Shown: positions 1 to 11,470 of the stretch, one piece after another
How the letters are laid out: every line of letters starts with the position of its first letter
How positions within the stretch are numbered: the first letter of the stretch is position 1
Origin: Liolophura sinensis
Lineage: Eukaryota > Mollusca > Polyplacophora > Chitonida > Chitonidae
Length of the DNA stretch: 64,000 bases
Assembly (NCBI RefSeq): GCF_032854445.1
Contig: NC_088307.1
Coordinates: 4,714,001-4,778,000, forward strand
Direction of reading: 5' to 3'
The notes under the pieces: generated by a model
Databases searched by the model: none
What the model was told of the DNA's origin: nothing
The model's input: the letters and a program-made list of their open reading frames with translations, nothing else
Translations under genes and position numbers: made by a program

Positions 1-189
1 TCAAGTCCAGTTCATGCTAACTTCCTCTCCGGCCGTACGTGGGAAGGTTTGTCAGCAGCCTGCGGATGGTCGTGGGTTTTCGCCGGGCTCTGCCCGGTTT
101 CCACCCACCATAATGCTGGCCGCCGTCGGATAAGTGAAGTATTCTTGAGTACGGCGTAAAACGCCAATCAAATAAATAAATAAATAAAT
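1..189 (+). mobile_element. SINE1 copy, cut by window edge
   Basis: The start lies in the B-box region of the tRNA-like head (TCAAGTCC at position 1). The central GC-rich body, the conserved 3' domain (TAATGCTGGCCGCCGTCG from about 111) and the AAAT tail ending at 189 follow. The A-box part lies outside the window. SINE1 is non-autonomous, transcribed by Pol III from internal promoters and mobilised by a partner LINE. Confidence 0.9.
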
Positions 190-194
190 CACCA

Positions 195-438
195 CACTCA
201 AAAAATCTGTTAATCTTAACAGAAAGTTTGTTGCCTAAGTGATGCCAGAATGCGTTCTGTTATTACAACGTAACAATGTGTCATATTCAATATCCTGTTA
301 GTCCAATACAGTCTTTATGCTGAATGAATAAAATAGGTGTGTTATGATGATTAATATTGTGATGTAATAACAGAACACATTCTAGCATCACTCAAATAAC
401 AGACTTTCTGTTAAACTTAACAGATTATTTTTAGAGTG
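195..438. mobile_element. MITE-like element with ~75-bp terminal inverted repeats
   Basis: The left arm (195-269) and right arm (362-438) are imperfect inverted repeats of about 75 bp. Each starts with CACTC and an A-rich stretch, followed by the self-complementary motif CTGTTAA..TTAACAG. The 92-bp core is AT-rich with no ORF. Related single arms occur at 14848-14905 and 24463-24525, so this is a family. No clear TSD is seen, and the left end lies only 5 bp from the SINE1 tail. Confidence 0.75.
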
Positions 439-903
439 CAGACCCTGCATGATTACCAGTTAACTCAGGCCGTATAATTTGAGAGAGGAAAAAAGCAAAG
501 CACCTATAGCAATATTTTTACAAACATGTGCCGATTTATCATTAACATAGATTATGTGAAAAATGAAAAATTGGGAATGTTTTAAACCTAAAATTATATG
601 AATTGCATTTCTTATCTACATTTTGATAAACACTTCACGCGATGTAGTCATTTAGGCCTGCTGTGCCACGATGTTTAATGGATATTTGTCATCGGTTCGA
701 TCTGATTAACCAAACAGGTCCAGGTGTAACAGATGGTGTAAACATATGTAAATATATATACAGATTCAATATCACAGGTGAATGTATATAAAAAGCTATT
801 TAGCACGTGCATTGCATACCTCGCCCTAGATGTCACTGAACAACATATCCCTGATGATCTCATTAACGATGTAAGGTATCAATAAAGAGATCTATGTACA
901 TAC
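439..903. other. No recognised feature
   Basis: AT-rich sequence with no credible ORF and no recognised repeat. Confidence 0.5.
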
Positions 904-904
904 A

Positions 905-988
905 GGTGGTTAGCGTGGTGCAATGACACAGGATCCTCCCACACCTGCGGTCTCCGTCCGGTTTTGCACCAATCAAATGAATAAATAA
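905..988 (+). mobile_element. SINE1 remnant with large internal deletion
   Basis: A head fragment (GGTTAGCG...CAATGACAC) is followed almost directly by the terminal CACCAATCAAATGAATAAA tail. The middle of the element is missing. Confidence 0.55.
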
Positions 989-2245
989 AACTATGCATAC
1001 ACTGCTGTCTTTCGCACCTGGTATAACGTGTAGACTAATCGAAAAAGGCACAGATGTACACGTAAAAAGGAGTATATGTCAGATGAAATTCCATTTAAAA
1101 CTGTCCAACAAAACAGTTCGAGTTTTTCCAACAGGCTAAAATGGTTTTAAAACATCAGATTCTACTGTGGTCTCTAGTGACCCAGGGAATATCAGTGAAG
1201 TCACATCCATATTTTTGGCTTGAAATAGCTCTTTTCAAGGCCCTTTCGGCGAATATATTCATAAATCTACATATATATGCATTTTAGTGATGAGATGTAG
1301 CAGCCTATCTGTGTTACTAGTAAGTGGCCAAAACATGATGTGATCCCACTGACCCCAATATTGTCAGAGCAGGCCACCGCAGAATTCAAACTTTCAAATC
1401 CATTTTACCAAGTTTTACTGACGAATGCTTCACATTTGTGTGCTCTTTGCCTTTAAAATGTGAAATCTTTGACGTATTCATCCGCCGATTTACCTGCATG
1501 GTTTGCGCTGCCTGAATACATGTAGCTGGATCGAGGAGCTAGAGCCCTTACAGGGGTTGGCTTTTGTATACCTCCGCAGTCTCTGTCACAAAACCTGTGA
1601 AAACATGAAAGAGAAACCCTAGGATTCATGTTCAGTTTTGTAATGGACTTGTTTCCTTGAAACTGTCTGAATGGTGGAGTTAACATCGACTGATAAGTGA
1701 ACAGTGAAAACTGAGATCATCTTAACATCAAAACGAAAACAATACAGTACGTAAAACCAGAGCAGGGACTACAATGTGGTAGTTGGCAAATACGGTGACT
1801 GCATGATGAAATACTGTCTCCTGTCAGTTTACTTCAGATGAGGCTTTATTCTAAATGTTAATGAAAATTATACCATGGCATGAGCGGAATTAGGTAAACA
1901 AATATGCAGTGATGTTAATGACAATATCCTAGACGTCACTGGTCGGGAAATACTCAAAACTGCATTGTCATCTTATTTAGTATACAAACACATTAAACAC
2001 TGCAAAGGGATCAGCCCTCGGGGATACTTAAAGTATATTTACCTTTTCCTTTTCTAATGTTTTTATTAAATAAAATCAAAAGTTCAGATTGCGACAAACT
2101 TTTTTATTTGTTTTCTCTAAACCATGTATTAACATTCGGAATAGTTCAGTATGTTACTTGGTGCACATAATTACATCACAGGAAATTTGATGTTTACATG
2201 AATTTTGTGAAACGTAAAGTTAAAAAAGCGGAGATATAAATGATT
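989..2245. other. No recognised feature
   Basis: Non-repetitive, AT-rich sequence. Only short ORFs (under 80 codons) without recognisable domains are present. Confidence 0.5.
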
Positions 2246-2252
2246 ATCAGTT

Positions 2253-2255
<3 letters not shown>

Positions 2256-2323
<68 letters not shown>

Positions 2324-2452
2324 TTTCAGTGGTGTTTTTCGCCGTACTTAAGAACATTTCACTTACACGACGGCGGCCAGCATTATAGTGGCATACCCCC
2401 GGGAGAAACCACGACCATCCGAAGGCTGATGAGGGCCTTCCCACCTACGGTC
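2256..2452 (-). mobile_element. SINE1, 5'-truncated, with TSD
   Basis: Minus-strand 3' half of SINE1 with an unusually long tail, seen as TTTA repeats up to about 2326. A 10-bp perfect TSD, ATCAGTTTTA, flanks it at 2246-2255 and 2453-2462. This shows a 5'-truncated target-primed insertion. Confidence 0.85.
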
Positions 2453-2621
2453 ATCAGTTTTAATATGATCTTTAAATATTTAACTTTAAATAATTCTACA
2501 TGCACTCAAGAAAAGAATTACTGAATATAATTTTAAGAAAAATTGTTCGTTGGGTCGCACATGGCATTTGATTACTGACAGACTGTGCCTGATTTAAACA
2601 AAGGGATCAGTGAGAGTGAAA

Positions 2622-2862
2622 AGGTTGGTAGCAGTTGTACGATAATGCTCGGATGGGAATCAAAGGTTTGTAGCAGTTGTACGATAATGCTCGGATGGGA
2701 ATCAAAGGTTTGTAGCAGTTGTGCGATAATGCTCGGATGGGAATCAAAGGTTTGCAGCAGTTGTGCGATAATACAAGCTTGAGAATCAGAAAGTTGGTAT
2801 CAATTTTACTGTAATGCATGAACGAAAATCAGAAGGTTGGTAGCTGTTGTACTTGCATTTGC
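2622..2862 (+). repeat. 42-bp tandem repeat
   Basis: Four good copies start at about 2623, 2665, 2707 and 2749 (core GTAGCAGTTGTACGATAATG). Diverged copies continue to about 2860. The 42-bp unit is a multiple of three, which explains the short ORFs on both strands; coding is not supported. Confidence 0.85.
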
Positions 2863-2924
2863 ATGACAGTGCGCGGATGGTACCGTAGCTAAATAAGACG
2901 AAGTGTTAGAAAGTACGAAGTCGG

Positions 2925-3112
2925 TTCGGGCGGGCGGGGCAGCTTACCTGCCTTCGGTAAGGCGTCTCAGTGAAGCAGCACTAAATAAAATGGCGGTGGA
3001 AATCCGTCCTGCAACAAGGAGGCACATAACAAGCACTCTAAGGATTCCTTCGTCGTCATATGACTGAATAATTGTTAAGTACAACATTAAACTCACTCAC
3101 TCACTCACCAGT
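2925..3112 (+). mobile_element. SINE2 copy, 3' part
   Basis: A body with GGGCGGGGCAGCTTACCTGC and AAATCCGTCCTGCAACAAGG ends in the family 3' end CATATGACTGAATAATTGTT and a CACT-repeat tail. It matches the minus-strand copy at 8408-8743. The tRNA-like head is missing. Confidence 0.75.
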
Positions 3113-4463
3113 AATATGTATATCAAAACAATTCTTTGACTATAATAATGCTCCCTGCAATTGTTCATATACGGCTCAACATACATGCAATGGTTCCCGG
3201 AGATGTGGATAGGCTACATTCATGTCCTTGGGGTGAATCAATTGAAAGCAGCCTGAATATATGATCATATCGTCATCATGACGTTATAAGGCAACTGTGT
3301 GTAATGCCTGACTGCTCCTCGCGGCTCAGCTATGAATCTGTTACCCTCATCGTATATATTCATGTATTGATTTGGTTTGTCACACAAGTATGCATCCCTG
3401 GTAAAACCATATTTGAACTACTGCCACAGCACCTAATGTAATCTATTTATTCGATTCGTTTTATATTTCCCACAGCTGCACCACGGCGTTATGCATGAGA
3501 GAGAGGAAAACAGAATCCCAGGATTTGTCTTTGACAAAACCCATGACGTCAGCCAAAGGTCATTCAACGTGAGGCTTGGATCATGGTTGTCCCGCGTTAC
3601 CTGGCGTGCAGGACAACAACGCTAACAGCTGTAATAAATCCGACGTCACTGAAGTATACCTGGCTCTTTTTGACACGTTGTTATTGTTTCCCAATTTCAA
3701 GATAGAAAAAATCGCATTCGAAACCCATTCAGGATTCTCTGACGTCATATAAGAGTTGTCGGTGAATTTATAACTTTTTAACACAGCCACTATAAAGCAA
3801 AATTCTGTAAGTACTAATTAAAGGAGAAGAAAATTGTAAAACATGACACTATAGGCTGAAAAGAGCATATCTTTGTCTATCTGGTGATGCCTACTGCATA
3901 AGTTGCGATTTTTCCTCGCGCTACAAGTAAAGCCTGGAAACGGCAAAGGTGTCATAAATCTAACACCCTGTAATTTATGCTGGGGGGGGGGGGTGCCTCT
4001 TAGCCAATGAGAGTCGTTAAAACTGCCGGCTTGTTCGAGTAAACTTGGAACCTACGTCCAACATTTCGATTTACCGATCGTCAAGCGGAAAACAAACTGT
4101 ACTGTTCGCTACCTTCTGGGAAGAAGAGTTCTACCGGAAATGTACGATCTGCACTTCGGCGATTCCGACGTAAATTCTCCTCCTAACACAGAAGACTTCA
4201 GGACTAGTTCTTAGGAAAAATGGAGTTGCCCACAGCGGATTTTGGCGCTGACTTTTTATAATTTATTTACCTGGGGTACGTATTAGAATTTGTTATGGCA
4301 TGTACCTGCGAGGAAATGCATACTCTTTTCAACGGTATCAGTTTGATATTTATATATATATATTTTTTTTCTTTAAAGCAAAAGTAAAGCCGATACCTGC
4401 ATAACGGCGCTGAATGGTCTTGAGCACGTGATTTACTTGATTGTACATTGTTTTACCTGGTGC
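3113..4463. other. No recognised gene; G-tract near 3980
   Basis: Mostly unique sequence with a poly-G run at about 3980-3991. Two tiny ORFs near 4140-4215 and 4220-4260 were read in detail and show no family features. Confidence 0.45.
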
Positions 4464-4478
4464 ATACTCAAGATATTT

Positions 4479-4646
4479 CTTCCTCTCCAGTCGTTCGTGG
4501 AAAGGTCTGCCAGAAAACTGCGAATGGTTGTGGGTTTCTCCTGGGCTCAGCCCGGCTTCTCTCACCATAATGCTGGTCGACCGTCGTATATGTAAAATAT
4601 TCTTGAATACCAGCGTAAAACACCAATCAAATAAAAAGATAAATAA
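4479..4646 (+). mobile_element. SINE1, 5'-truncated, with 15-bp TSD
   Basis: Begins in the body (TTCCTCTCCAGTCG) and ends in a short A/T tail. The TSD is ATACTCAAGATATTT at 4464-4478 and ATACTCAAGGTATTT at 4647-4661, with one mismatch. The element is moderately diverged. Confidence 0.85.
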
Positions 4647-4661
4647 ATACTCAAGGTATTT

Positions 4662-6984
4662 TGTCGTGCCCGTTGACGACGGTTATAAGTTGTATGTGTG
4701 GTGCAAACTGTAGTGCCCGGGGAAACAAAGTTACACTGACGGCTTTTTCCCACAAGTTTTCCCACATCGCATGAGCACACTGTCATCAAGGCCTTGCGCA
4801 CAGTAATATCGGGGAATGTACAAATTATCCAGCAACGCCGGGTTTGAACTTTCACCCCCAGTGAGCTAGCAATTAAAAGACAAGTATTTTAAAAGATACA
4901 TGAAAAGGTACCATATGGACTTTCAGGACTATGGCTTTCAGGAAAATGCTGAAAATATTTGAAATTTGAGATACATTTTACATTTCTCAACAGCCTTACT
5001 TGAACGTGCCCGACTGTATGCTAGTGCCAATGTCTTACGTAAGGCTGTGATTTATTCAAGGCCTTGTACAGTTTGTCGACACGATTCTAATTAGCTTGTT
5101 GAAAGAGGACCTGAGCCGAAGGATGGATAGGGCAGATGAAATCTGTATGTCTAATACTTCTGGTCTGCAATGCAGACACGTTTTTTGGCTATCCGAGTAT
5201 TTTTCAGACACTCATGACATAAGGATAAAGATAATATTTAATATTGTGAAGTTTAAATCCGATGTAGTGTAGCATTTTCCTCAATCACCTAAGCGACAAC
5301 ACAATGGGTCAAATAGATCAAATGACTAAGCCGTGTATTACACAATGTTTGGCCAAATGGCTATACGTTTTCATATCGATCGTGTCATTAAAGATCAAAT
5401 AATCCCGTGGGCGCGTGTTGAGCGGTTGCGGGGTTTGCTTGGAAGACATATGCAATTTACCTGAAAAATTCCCGTGGAGATGAAATGTAATCTATCTTCG
5501 AGTCCGCCGACAGGTGCGTCGTTGCACAAAGGCGTGCCGAATCCACGGTAACGATTTAAACAAAGCCCGATGTCGAAAGACTCATGGAATGGGGGATTAC
5601 ACATAAAGCTTTTGGCGGTCGCTTCGTTCAATGCAGCACAACTAATATAACGGTGTCAAAGTTCCTACAGGGTTAGTTGGAATCATAAATGGTTTTTAGA
5701 AACAGTGTTCCGTAATTAGTCGGGAATAAAAAGATGTCTTATTTGGTTTAAAAGTTTGTAGTATAATAGTTCTGAATTTTTTTCGTGCAGATATACAGAT
5801 ACGTCTAAATTCCTTTTCTTTTTTCATGTACGGAAGCCGGTTTCCGACATTAGAACTTATTTTTAGACGACGTTTTCGTTAATAATTTTCAGGACACATC
5901 TACGTCACGACAATGACGAATATCCTGCTTTCACCCATGTTTAATTGAATCTTGTTTGCAGACAAGATAAAACCATACCGTAGTGTGTGTGAGCCTCAAA
6001 GTGAGATAGAGAGGACTAGCGTGTTTTATAGCAACTTGAAGCCCAACTAAGTCGGTGTCGCTCGTCATCCACGAAAACATGACTAAAAGGCAAAACAGGG
6101 TTTGGGTGATGAGTGCGGAAACCGCTGCGATGTCGTCTATAGAAGTGCTGAGTCCATAATCCAAGAATATTTCAATGATGGAGAATTCTGAGTTCAGCGG
6201 TTTGGACATTACCTCCCTACCAACTGGCATATATTTGATGGGTTCTTACAAAACGTTTGTCGGTGGACCTAAAGAGTGGACCTAAAGTCTGAACAGTGTG
6301 GATGTCAGTTCAATTCCAGCTCCCTTTGGATGATAAGCCAAGGGCCTGACGATGAGCTGTAAAATTTACCCCTCGTTTTCCCGTCAAATCTTCCCGTCAT
6401 CGCGTGTTAGATATTCTTCGTCACGCTGTGTGCAATTTGCAACATTACAAGAAATGAATTTTTAAAGAAACTGTTTCAAAATTAGCATGCATGGCGTTTT
6501 AAACCTTGACGATTGGCCATTGAAGAAAGACGAAAAGTAACAACAGATGCACTCTTGTGGTGTTAGACCAAGATGAAAACAACTGCCACCTCAGTGAATG
6601 AACACCTTCTTCACGGATGAGTAATTTGTTTACTTCCTCTCGCTGACCAAAAGTATTTCACTGCTGCTCATACAAAAAATTTAACACACTTATTTAGAAC
6701 GAGTGACTCGAAAAGCAATAACCCTGTTATCCGCATGTCTTCCAGACGTGATAGTAAAACGAGTGGTCAGTGCGTTCCCTCACACGTTGATGAACCGAAT
6801 TGGCATTTTAATTTTTCGCCTAGAATTTCTTTTGAGCGGAGAAAGGTTGGATGGCCAAGTAGACGCCTGATGTTATTAGTATTAAGGTAATATATATGGC
6901 TCATTGTGCGTTTTCTCACAAGTTCTATTTCCATGCTGGATTTGATGACAAAGGAAGATGCGGTACGTATCGCCCAGTCCTCTT
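4662..6984. other. No recognised feature
   Basis: A long stretch without recognisable repeats or genes. A 99-codon minus-strand ORF (5931-6230) has hydrophobic segments but no family signature, and is within chance expectation. Confidence 0.45.
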
Positions 6985-7068
6985 CCAACCATAATGCTGT
7001 CCGCCGTCGTATAAGTGAAATATTCTTGAGAACGGCGTAAAACACCAATCAAATATATAAATAAAATA
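6985..7068 (+). mobile_element. SINE1 3'-end fragment
   Basis: Only the 3' domain (ATAATGCTGTCCGCCGTCGT onward) and a short A/T tail remain. Confidence 0.8.
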
Positions 7069-7532
7069 AGTACATATTATTACTGTGTTAAGTCTGTGTT
7101 AGACTTATAAGGCCGGGCATTGTCCACGACTGCTACTTAATGAAGGCGTTCTTGATCAGCGCGTAGGTATATACGGTTTGGCTGTGATTAGTCTTATATA
7201 TCACTAGTGTAGCATCATCATTGCCTAATTCTTTACGAAAAACTCAATTTTGCAGATATTTCACACTCTGAGCGTGAAGTCAGTTGGATGAACGGCTGTG
7301 GGACGAAATCGAACGCCGTATCGGTTACAGAGAGTCCTTCATTCACAGTTAGGTAAAGCCACCAATTGTATTGCTGAAGAAGAAAATTAGCGTCCCGAAA
7401 TAATACTTGGGCTCAGACTGACTGAGTTGATGATTATCGTCGATGGATAGTTTCTCCTCCGTACGAGAGCTTCCATCTATTCTACTATAATTAGGAAAAG
7501 AAATTAGGAAATACAGTATAAACATTCAATAA
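7069..7532. other. No recognised feature
   Basis: Unique-looking sequence with no supported gene. Confidence 0.5.
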
Positions 7533-7603
7533 TGATAATTTCTGATCACGCGTGTAAAAGGTCCTTGGCTTTCATCTCATGTTCTATCCCATGTTATCCC
7601 ATG

Positions 7604-7695
<92 letters not shown>

Positions 7696-7853
7696 ACACG
7701 CGCCTAGGGAGACAGGGACGGGATGAGGCGAATGGGATAGAACATGATTAAATGTCATACAAACCCGTCGGTAAATATTAAACAGCTGAGAGTGCCGTAT
7801 GCGTCATGAGATGAAAGCCAAGGACCTTTTACACGCGTGATCAGAAATTATCA
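7533..7853. mobile_element. MITE-like element with perfect 49-bp inverted repeats
   Basis: 7533-7581 is the exact reverse complement of 7805-7853 (49 of 49). A second, inner inverted repeat (ATGTTCTATCCCAT near 7580 and ATGGGATAGAACAT near 7731) lies inside. The interior holds a long (TA)n tract and no ORF. This suggests a young MITE or a hairpin-forming inverted duplication. No unambiguous TSD was found, so transposon status is inferred. Confidence 0.7.
7606..7693. repeat. (TA)n microsatellite
   Basis: About 44 uninterrupted TA dinucleotides inside the 7533-7853 inverted-repeat element. Confidence 0.97.
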
Positions 7854-8407
7854 ATATTATCCAGAAAACTCTAATGAGGTTCGTTTGGCCTTTTGCGTGC
7901 ATGATTGGCTTATTTCACGTGCATGATTTATATCTGAATTTCCTGTATTTACTTGGTAGGTTAACTTCACATTCCACACTGATTGGGTTAATTACATGTG
8001 GAAATGGCATCTTTGGTAGCATGTATATCCCGATGGTGCTGCCTCATTAAACTAGACATAACACTGTTTCAGGCTTTGTGTCTAATAACACTTGATACGC
8101 ATAAAGTAAGCACATCAACGATCACCTGGCCCCGGGATCACGAAGCAATCTTAGCCCTCAAATTTTCAAATCACTTTAAACTTTTTGTTTCTTATAGTAC
8201 AAGGTTAAAATTTTGCTTGAAGACGTAAATTCTGGGCAAGTTGTTGTACAAAAAATTTCTGCTAAAATAAAGGAAAGGAACTTGCCAAATTTGAATAACT
8301 AAAGTTTTGACTTAGTTTAAGATCGTTTCGTGATTCCGGGGCCAGGAATGATTTTATTGATGCATACTGATTTTAGGCCCGCGTGTGTGAATGATTGGCG
8401 CGAGCGC

Positions 8408-8743
8408 CTGGGGTTTAACGTCGTACTTAGCAATTTTTCAGTCATATGACGAAAATCTTTAGAGTGCATGTAATATGCCTCATGTTGCAGGGCGGATTTC
8501 CACCGCTCTTTTTTTTCTAGTGTTGCTTCAACGAGACGCCTTACCAAAGCAAGTAAGCTGCCCCGCCCGACCCATTATACTGATACGGTCAACAAGTCGT
8601 TGCACTATCCCCTTCATGCTGAACGCCAAGCGAGGAAGTTACAACTTCCTCGTTTAGACGCGTTGATGTAACTCCACCCATTATTGACCCTGGATCTGCC
8701 ACTCCCGACGCGGACGCTCTACCAATTGTGCTATCGGGTCCGC
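8408..8743 (-). mobile_element. SINE2 copy with tRNA-like head
   Basis: On the minus strand the element starts near 8743 with a tRNA-like head. An A-box-like TAGCACAATTGGTAGAGCG lies at about 8716-8734, and a decayed B-box (AGGGTCAATAATGG) follows. A palindromic segment (8635-8654), the GGGCGGGGCAGCTTAC body and the 3' end CATATGACTGAAAAATTGCT come next. A real tRNA gene is unlikely because the B-box is damaged and SINE body sequence follows. Confidence 0.75.
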
Positions 8744-8835
8744 GCGAGGACATCAGTTGTGAGGCCAGGGCCTATGCTATCGCACAAGTTCCAAAGCTCA
8801 AACTTGTATGGCGCATGCGTTGTAAGGAGTACTTC

Positions 8836-9062
8836 AATGACCCAGGAGTCTCTCACCAATGGGGTCGCTGTGAATTTAAGTCCAGCTCATGCTGGCTTCC
8901 TCTCCGGTCGTACGTGGGAAGGTATTACAGCAACATGGAGATGGCCGTGGGTAGCCCCCGGGCTCTGCCCGGTTTCCACCCACTATAATGTGGGTAGAAT
9001 GCGCCGTCGTGTAAGTGAAATATTCTTAAGTAAAGCGCCAATCAAATAAATAAATGAATGAA
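8836..9062 (+). mobile_element. SINE1, 5'-truncated, with TSD
   Basis: Begins inside the head (AATGACCCAGGAGTCTC) and ends with an AAAT/AATG tail. The TSD is TAAGGAGTACTTC at 8823-8835 and TAAGGAGTATTTC at 9063-9075, with one mismatch. A short ORF crossing it is a by-product. Confidence 0.88.
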
Positions 9063-9212
9063 TAAGGAGTATTTCTCGTCTCTCTAATTGCCTAGCTGAT
9101 CCATACTCTCTAAAAAAACAAATGTGTACCAAAAATACCCCAGATGTATACCGTTGATTGTAACAAATTTACACAGGAACATGAATGTGTACATCATCTT
9201 TATATACCTGCA

Positions 9213-9270
9213 CATTTATTTATTTGATTGGCGTTTTACGCCGAACGCAAGAATATTTCACTCATACGAA
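9213..9270 (-). mobile_element. SINE1 3'-end fragment
   Basis: Tail (ATTTATTTATTTGATTGGCG) followed by the inverted 3' terminal domain. It breaks off before the core. Confidence 0.75.
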
Positions 9271-9284
9271 TGAATGCTTGGGAT

Positions 9285-9475
9285 TTTATGTAACACGTAA
9301 CAAGTTTTCTGTCATATGACGACGATGAGTCATTGGGTGTGTGAACATATACTGTGTCTTCTTGTGGCAGGGCGAGTCCATGCCGCCAGAGTGCTGCCCC
9401 CCACTGAAATATCTTGCCGAAGTCACTAGGCATGACTCACCACTCGGTCATATTATACTGACACCAGGTCACCCA
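9285..9475 (-). mobile_element. SINE2-related copy
   Basis: It shares with 12640-12815 the 3' CATATGACGAC part and an internal stretch (TGCTGCC...CACTGAAATATCTTGCC...CATTATACTGACACC). It is probably a subfamily of SINE2 with a different body. Confidence 0.6.
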
Positions 9476-10444
9476 GTCCTGTTCCTTTTGCTCTAACCTT
9501 TAGGTTATAAACCACCTAAGTCTCCTAACAGTGACAGGTATTTGGGATATGACGAAGGCTATAAGTGGGAATTGGGTGCCATTTAATTTTGCATATAGCT
9601 TTTACACCTCTTCAAACTGAAGAGTGCATACTCAGCTCTTGTCAGCGAGGAACTATACGCAGTTGCAAATGATTTCCATTCTTCAGTCAGGCAAGTTTTC
9701 AGGTCAGCTATATCTTAATCCACATTTATATTCCTAGCAGTACAAAGAGATTCTCAGAGTACTGGTGCCATGCTTATTTGATGTGCTCTCAGCAGCTGGA
9801 AATCTGTATCAGAGAAACGTACTGGTGTTAAAATGAAGGATTGAATTGATAAGAATAAAGGAGTAACAGTTGATAAAAGTAAATTTGAACTGATGATGTG
9901 TTAGGCAGGTGATACAACAGCCTTGGCCGAATATATCTGAGGCGCCCCTGTTACTGCAGCTATCCCAGCGGACACGAATACGGTAATTTACCTCATTTTT
10001 ATTCATTAGTCAACATATCCTGGGCAGTTTTATGTTTCACATGAATAGTTATTTCTCCGTAGTGTCTTGAGTATCCATAGTGATGTGATACAAAACACGT
10101 GGGTGTATATCTTTTGACCTGTATTGGGATATTGTTTTGATGTTTTATGTGGAGATTTTGTTCCAGTCAGAGACTGCCTAAGACCTTTTTAACTGTTTAG
10201 GTTGACCTGTGCAATGTTAGAGTCTAACTAGCTAAGTAAAGTGGTCTAAATCCACACAGCAAAGTGCGATTTACAAGATAGAAAAAACATCAATCTGTCT
10301 ATTTATTTGATTAATATTTAAGGCCATGCTCAAGACAGTCTATTTTTAACTTGTGAAGAGCAGCTAACGATATAGTTTTATGGGCTGGGGAATCCGCAGT
10401 ATCCGACGTAAACTACCGTAAGCCTAAAACAGATCTTAACAACA
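9476..10444. other. No recognised feature
   Basis: No credible gene or repeat seen. Confidence 0.45.
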
Positions 10445-10515
10445 CGTGACATACAAATATGTACACCATATTGGTGGAGGACACGTTGTCTTCAGCGAAC
10501 GTTGCATACTCCCTA
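10445..10515 (-). mobile_element. SINE3 fragment
   Basis: Carries the SINE3 marker ACACCATATTGGTGG (about 10463-10477) seen also at 30058-30295, 43436-43640 and 25497-25557. Confidence 0.45.
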
Positions 10516-10924
10516 CAGCGCATGCGTCCCTCTCTATCTTTCGCTTTATATCACTGCCACCAAAACCAAATTTTGTACAGAAATCCTGAACAACGCCGAG
10601 GTCATTGGGGTCACGGTGAAGAGACAGGAAGTAATTTCAGACAACACAAACAATACGTCTAAACCTTTGTCTCTAACAATACTTTATACACATGCATTCT
10701 CTTTATTAAGAGTATGTACAGCATGTTTCTAACCACAACGTAAAACATTTTTTGATAAATGCTGATTAAATAATTCCACTGGAGGGGACAAGTGATGAGG
10801 CTACCCCCAACACAAGTCTATGTGTGACTCATAGGCTCCAAAGGTCAAGTGTGTTTAGTGGTGGCAGTGATGTAAAGCAAAAGGTACAGAGCTACGCATG
10901 CGCTGTAAGAAGCATGCGAACGTT
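10494..10924. repeat. Imperfect inverted repeat with ~295-bp spacer
   Basis: 10494-10563 matches the reverse complement of 10858-10924, including CAGCGCATGCGT versus ACGCATGCGCTG and a shared CACTGCCACCA end. It could be two inverted copies of one repeat or a degraded foldback element. No ORF of note lies between the arms. Confidence 0.6.
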
Positions 10925-10990
10925 AGACTGCATAAACGGTCACACGAACATCTTCGACCACTTTTCGTCACCAAGGTTCCATGAACTATA

Positions 10991-11135
10991 CAAGGATATA
11001 TGCGCATTAGGCACAGCTAAGCTATGTAAATGTGACCAATAGTCTACACCTTTGGATATATTGTATTTATATACAAGGATATATGTGCATTAAGGACAGT
11101 CAAGCTATATAATCGTCCCCAATAGTCTACACCTT

Positions 11136-11234
<99 letters not shown>

Positions 11235-11470
11235 TGTATTTATATACAAGGATATATGCGCATTAGGCACAGTTAAGCTATGTAAATGTCACCAATAGTC
11301 TACACCTTTGTATATATTGTATTTATATACAAGGATATATGAGCATCAAGGACAGTTAAGCTATATAATCGTCCCCAATAGTCTACACCTTTGCATATAT
11401 TGCATTTATATACAAGGATATATGCGCATTAGGCACAGTTAAGCTATGTAAATGTCACCAACAGCCTACA
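10991..11470 (+). repeat. 83-bp tandem repeat in alternating A/B forms
   Basis: Units start at 10991, 11074, 11247, 11330 and 11413 (CAAGGATATATG). They alternate between form A (GCGCATTAGGCACAG...CTATGTAAATG) and form B (GCATTAAGGACAG...CTATATAATCG, or GCATCAAGGACAG), giving a 166-bp dimeric unit. The first B copy is expanded by a (TA)n run. Confidence 0.85.
11138..11234. repeat. (TA)n tract within the 83-bp array
   Basis: A nearly pure TA tract interrupted by a few TTA/TTTA steps. It inflates one 83-bp unit at the point where other copies read only TATATATTG. Confidence 0.95.

Noticed and set aside
4140-4260. Two tiny ORFs with good start contexts, possibly a 5' exon
   Set aside because: 24 and 13 codons only, each closed by a stop with no donor site inside; no family features.
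5931-6230. 99-codon minus-strand ORF that looks faintly like a multi-pass membrane exon
   Set aside because: No diagnostic receptor or channel motif and no convincing splice-site pair; within chance expectation.
8690-8743. Possible tRNA gene on the minus strand
   Set aside because: The A-box is good but the B-box is damaged, and SINE2 body and 3' end follow directly, so it is a SINE head.
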